Below are positions 61,331 through 64,000 of a stretch of 64,000 nucleotides of DNA, piece after piece. The DNA is from SUG2458 sp051872335 (GTDB lineage: Bacteria > Bacillota_I > Bacilli_A > RFN20 > CAG-826), in the NCBI GenBank assembly GCA_051872335.1, contig JBJEDT010000003.1, positions 54,928-118,927 on the forward strand, in the 5' to 3' direction. Made by a program: the position numbers and the translations under genes. The notes beneath the pieces were generated by a model that saw nothing but the letters and a program-made list of their open reading frames with translations, searched no databases and was not told the DNA's origin. Numbering within the stretch: position 1 is the stretch's first letter; each line of letters opens with the position of its first letter.

Positions 61331-61364
61331 AAAAAATCTTATATCAAGCGATATAAGATTTTTT
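61331..61364. terminator. Bidirectional terminator, rnhC / DUF885 gene
   Basis: 13-bp stem AAAATCTTATATC / GATATAAGATTTT (61333-61345 with 61350-61362), 4-base loop, A and T runs on either side. Confidence 0.93.
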
Positions 61365-61381
61365 ATTTGTTATTCTTTAGA

Positions 61382-63937
61382 TTATTTACTTACTCTTAAA
61401 GCACCTAGAACAAATAATGTATCTTCAATATATTCATCAGTAACTTCTTTAAGTTCACCTAATGAACACCAACCATGTGATAAAATTGCTGAATTGAATT
61501 CAATTTCGTCGTATAAATCACCAAGTTTTTCTTTAGCATTATCATGTAAATCTACATAGTAACTCATACCAAATCCATATGCGGCATAAGTTGTTGGAGT
61601 TTCAATTAATGTGTGATAAATAGAATCACCAGCACTAGAACTGAATCCAATACCTCCAAGGAATGCATTGATATCATCAGCTGTCCATCCTAAAATATGA
61701 ATTCCATAATCAACATATGTGTATGCTAAGTAAGCTGTTAAATTACTATAATAATTATAATCACAGAAATATTCGATAGCATCTTTTTGAATTGTTGAAG
61801 TTGCTACTGTTGTGTTTTTAATATATTCAAATAATTTTAATTGAACATATGTTGCCCAGCCTTCACCATGAGCAGTACTTGTCATGATTTTAGCAGCATT
61901 TGAAATATTTAATTGTTTATCAAATAAATATGCATATAAGTGACCTGGATAACCTTCATGAGCCATTGTTGATAATGTTTCATTATAGTCATCACGTAAT
62001 TTTTCACCATTAAGTGTAATATGTTCAGAATTATCACTATCTAAAGCCGATTTCATATAGTAAGCAACTGCATTAGATTTTTTAGCTGCTGCTTCGTCCA
62101 TATATTTAATAGAAATTTCTGGGTCTGTAGATAATGTAGGAACAATGGTAGTTGCAAATTCTTTTAGATAATCAATCATTTCAACAGGATCGGTAATTCC
62201 AACAATTGATGTATATCCATTGTAGTAACTCATAAATTGTTTCCATACAGATGAGTTTGATTGTGCTTTACCAATTACATTATTCATTTGACCACTATAT
62301 AGATCAATTTTTTCAACTAAATATTCACCAAATTCAGAAATATTAAAATCTTTTAATCCTAATAGGTCTCTTAATTCGTACTCATATAGTTTCTTACCTG
62401 CTTCTCCATATGAAGCTAAGTAGCCTTCTACTGTACAGTTACCTCTTAAATCTTGAAGTGAAGTTTTTAAACTTTCATGAGCAGGAATGAAGTATGTAGA
62501 CATATAAGTATCTACAGTACTACAATAAGTTTCTTTTTGTGTATCTGATAAATAATCACAAGCATTAACTTTATTTTTAATGACCTCACCTAAGTAATAT
62601 TCTGATCCAGCATTAATAACATCTGTTAAATAACTTGTCATCTCGCTAATTGTATAATCAGAAAGTGGATAACCAGCAGTAATTCTATCTTGACCATAAG
62701 TTACATATGATGCAAATGCAGATGGTAAACTCTTAATATAAGATAATAAATCTTTAATATCTTGTTCTGTTCTAAATTCATAAGCTTCTGCATATGTACC
62801 AAAGTCAGCAGGATAACCACCAAATTGGTCAATATAGTTGACTAACATTAATGGAGAATAACCATTAGCAGGATCATAATATTCAACATATGAATCGAAG
62901 AATTCAAGTAATCTATCATATGAGATTAATTGATCATCAGATAATGTATCAGTACTAAATGTAGTTAATTGAGTTCTATAATCACTCATTTCATTATATG
63001 CATCTAGTAAATCTTGTTCAGTTATAGATTCATATGTATACCATGTAGCTTCGTCTGTTACATCTCTAATTAAGTCAAAATTTTCAGGATTGATTGTGAA
63101 AATATTCCATGCAAGATAGTCTGTTCCTAAATAATCAACAAAGAAAGTATCTAGGAATGTTTCAAATGCTGCATTAGGTGAAACATCAATTTCTAAAATA
63201 GCATTTAAGGATAATGCTAAATTATGACCTGAATCGTATACTTTACAAACTGCATTATATTTTCCTTTATTTGTTCCAGTATTATTTACATATTCGACTG
63301 TATAGCCATCAGGAACACCTGAAGCCTCTAGAGTCTTAGCTGTACCATCATATGTAAATTTTTCTGATTTGAAACTTACACCAAGTGGGTTACCATCAAC
63401 GACAGTAAAATCAACAATGACATGATTACTTTCTTTATAGAAAGCATTTGCTTCAGCGTATAGTTCTACTTGGTATTTACCAGCTCTATAAATAGGTGTA
63501 ACAACAACTTCTTGACTGTCATTGTTCAATGTATATGCAGGTATTGCACCTCCATATGTTGTTGCTACTTGTACTGGGTCAGCTGTTAAAACCGATGCAT
63601 TTTTCTTGATGAATAAAGTTGCGGATTTAGTAAAAACAGTGCCATCAGCTAATGTAATATGTGCTTCAACAGTATAAGCACCAGGATTGACTTTATCATT
63701 ATTAGTATAAGTGACTGTTGCACCTTCAGGTAGATTTTGAACAGTAATTGAATGAACTTCTCCATCATAATCTACAGTCAAATCATTCATAACAATTGAT
63801 GCTTTAATTACATTGATATCATTACTATCATCTGTATTATCAACATCTGGTTGTGGATCAGAACAACCAACTGAGTTACATACTGTGAAAACCATTCCAG
63901 GTAATAAAAAAAGTAAGCCTAATTTTTTCTTTTTCAT
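61382..63937 (-). CDS. DUF885-type putative metallopeptidase lipoprotein with MBG-like domains
   Basis: 851-residue surface protein. Lipoprotein signal with NSVGCSD after the hydrophobic core; then three MBG/YDG-like beta domains to about residue 250 (e.g. LTVDYDGEVHSITVQNLPEG, FTYDGTAKTLEASGVPDGY), then a long helical DUF885 region. The metal-site-like motif is TMAHEGYPGHLYAYLF (HExxPGH), with a downstream Glu in AHGEGWATYVQL, a layout resembling zinc peptidases. The end is YAAYGFGMSYYVDL and later SHGWCSLGELKEV. Substrate unknown; a peptide or wall substrate at the surface is possible. It ends at the rnhC terminator. Confidence 0.8.
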   Translation of the reverse strand: MKKKKLGLLFLLPGMVFTVCNSVGCSDPQPDVDNTDDSNDINVIKASIVMNDLTVDYDGEVHSITVQNLPEGATVTYTNNDKVNPGAYTVEAHITLADGTVFTKSATLFIKKNASVLTADPVQVATTYGGAIPAYTLNNDSQEVVVTPIYRAGKYQVELYAEANAFYKESNHVIVDFTVVDGNPLGVSFKSEKFTYDGTAKTLEASGVPDGYTVEYVNNTGTNKGKYNAVCKVYDSGHNLALSLNAILEIDVSPNAAFETFLDTFFVDYLGTDYLAWNIFTINPENFDLIRDVTDEATWYTYESITEQDLLDAYNEMSDYRTQLTTFSTDTLSDDQLISYDRLLEFFDSYVEYYDPANGYSPLMLVNYIDQFGGYPADFGTYAEAYEFRTEQDIKDLLSYIKSLPSAFASYVTYGQDRITAGYPLSDYTISEMTSYLTDVINAGSEYYLGEVIKNKVNACDYLSDTQKETYCSTVDTYMSTYFIPAHESLKTSLQDLRGNCTVEGYLASYGEAGKKLYEYELRDLLGLKDFNISEFGEYLVEKIDLYSGQMNNVIGKAQSNSSVWKQFMSYYNGYTSIVGITDPVEMIDYLKEFATTIVPTLSTDPEISIKYMDEAAAKKSNAVAYYMKSALDSDNSEHITLNGEKLRDDYNETLSTMAHEGYPGHLYAYLFDKQLNISNAAKIMTSTAHGEGWATYVQLKLFEYIKNTTVATSTIQKDAIEYFCDYNYYSNLTAYLAYTYVDYGIHILGWTADDINAFLGGIGFSSSAGDSIYHTLIETPTTYAAYGFGMSYYVDLHDNAKEKLGDLYDEIEFNSAILSHGWCSLGELKEVTDEYIEDTLFVLGALRVSK

Positions 63938-64000
63938 AAGTATTGTCCTTGTATTATAAAATTACTCAAAGATATGAATAACTTTATAACTTTTCCTTTC

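Noticed and set aside
1..64000. CRISPR arrays, insertion sequences, rRNA operons, prophage
   Set aside because: No regularly spaced repeats, transposase frames, rRNA signatures or phage genes were seen on either strand.

Overview
The window is A+T-rich DNA (about 70% by eye) from a walled, low-GC Firmicute of class Bacilli. TGA is used as a stop (dinB, murB, the SpoVID-like gene), so this is the standard bacterial code and not the Mycoplasma code, even though the compact gene set recalls Mollicutes and their relatives. Gene order matches Bacillus subtilis blocks in many places: mraZ-rsmH, murE-mraY-murD-ftsW-murG-murB-ftsQ-ftsA-ftsZ, yqeG-yqeH-yqeI-nadD-yqeK-rsfS, plsY/parE-parC, efp-spoIIIAH, tig-lon-engB-spoVID-ysxE, and mutS2-uvrC-gerE-racE-gerM. 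Several sporulation proteins (sigma-K-like, SpoIIIAH-like, SpoVID-like, YsxE-like, GerE, GerM) suggest an endospore former or a recent descendant of one. I cannot name the species; an uncultivated gut Bacilli/Erysipelotrichia-like lineage would fit the pectate lyase, the SipW-type surface locus and the A+T bias.

Layout. 1-3.6 kb: 3' part of pheT, yceD, then the start of the division/cell-wall (dcw) cluster (mraZ with a promoter and a three-copy operator, rsmH, an ftsL-like gene). 3.8-7.8 kb: an island of a PAP2 phosphatase, a zinc ribbon protein, and an opposite-strand set of hpt, a flavoprotein and a HAD phosphatase. 7.9-24.6 kb: the dcw cluster resumes with a class B PBP, is interrupted again by a large membrane/Rossmann/RyR-like protein and an antisense pectate lyase, then runs murE to ftsZ with overlapping genes. 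24.7-26.8 kb: dinB and a XerC/D recombinase. 26.9-31.2 kb: three secreted proteins with SipW-type signals followed by their presumed signal peptidase. 31.3-32.5 kb: deoB.

32.5-33.0 kb is gene-free and holds a 28-bp sequence with the 11-6-11 layout of a chromosome dimer resolution (dif) site. Coding orientation flips here: left of it 25 of 29 genes are on the + strand, right of it 24 of 29 protein genes are on the - strand. I infer that the replication terminus lies in this gap.

33-64 kb: the yqeG-rsfS block with a NadD-YqeK fusion, a sigma-K-like factor, parC/parE, plsY, an orphan spoIIIAH-like gene next to efp, rpmG, the ysxE/spoVID/engB/lon/tig block, a tRNA-Arg, gerM/racE/gerE/uvrC/mutS2, rnhC and a DUF885-type lipoprotein. 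Most convergent gene pairs are separated by clear bidirectional terminators.

Most unusual points: the dif/terminus; an FtsZ with an acidic N-terminal extension of about 115 residues beside an FtsA with no visible membrane-targeting helix; a SpoVID-like reading frame that appears to start at ATT, with its Shine-Dalgarno sequence inside a terminator hairpin; a MurB with Cys in the catalytic Ser position; an EF-P without the modified loop residue; a self-contained SipW surface locus; and a membrane protein joining Rossmann-like and RyR-like parts inside the dcw region.
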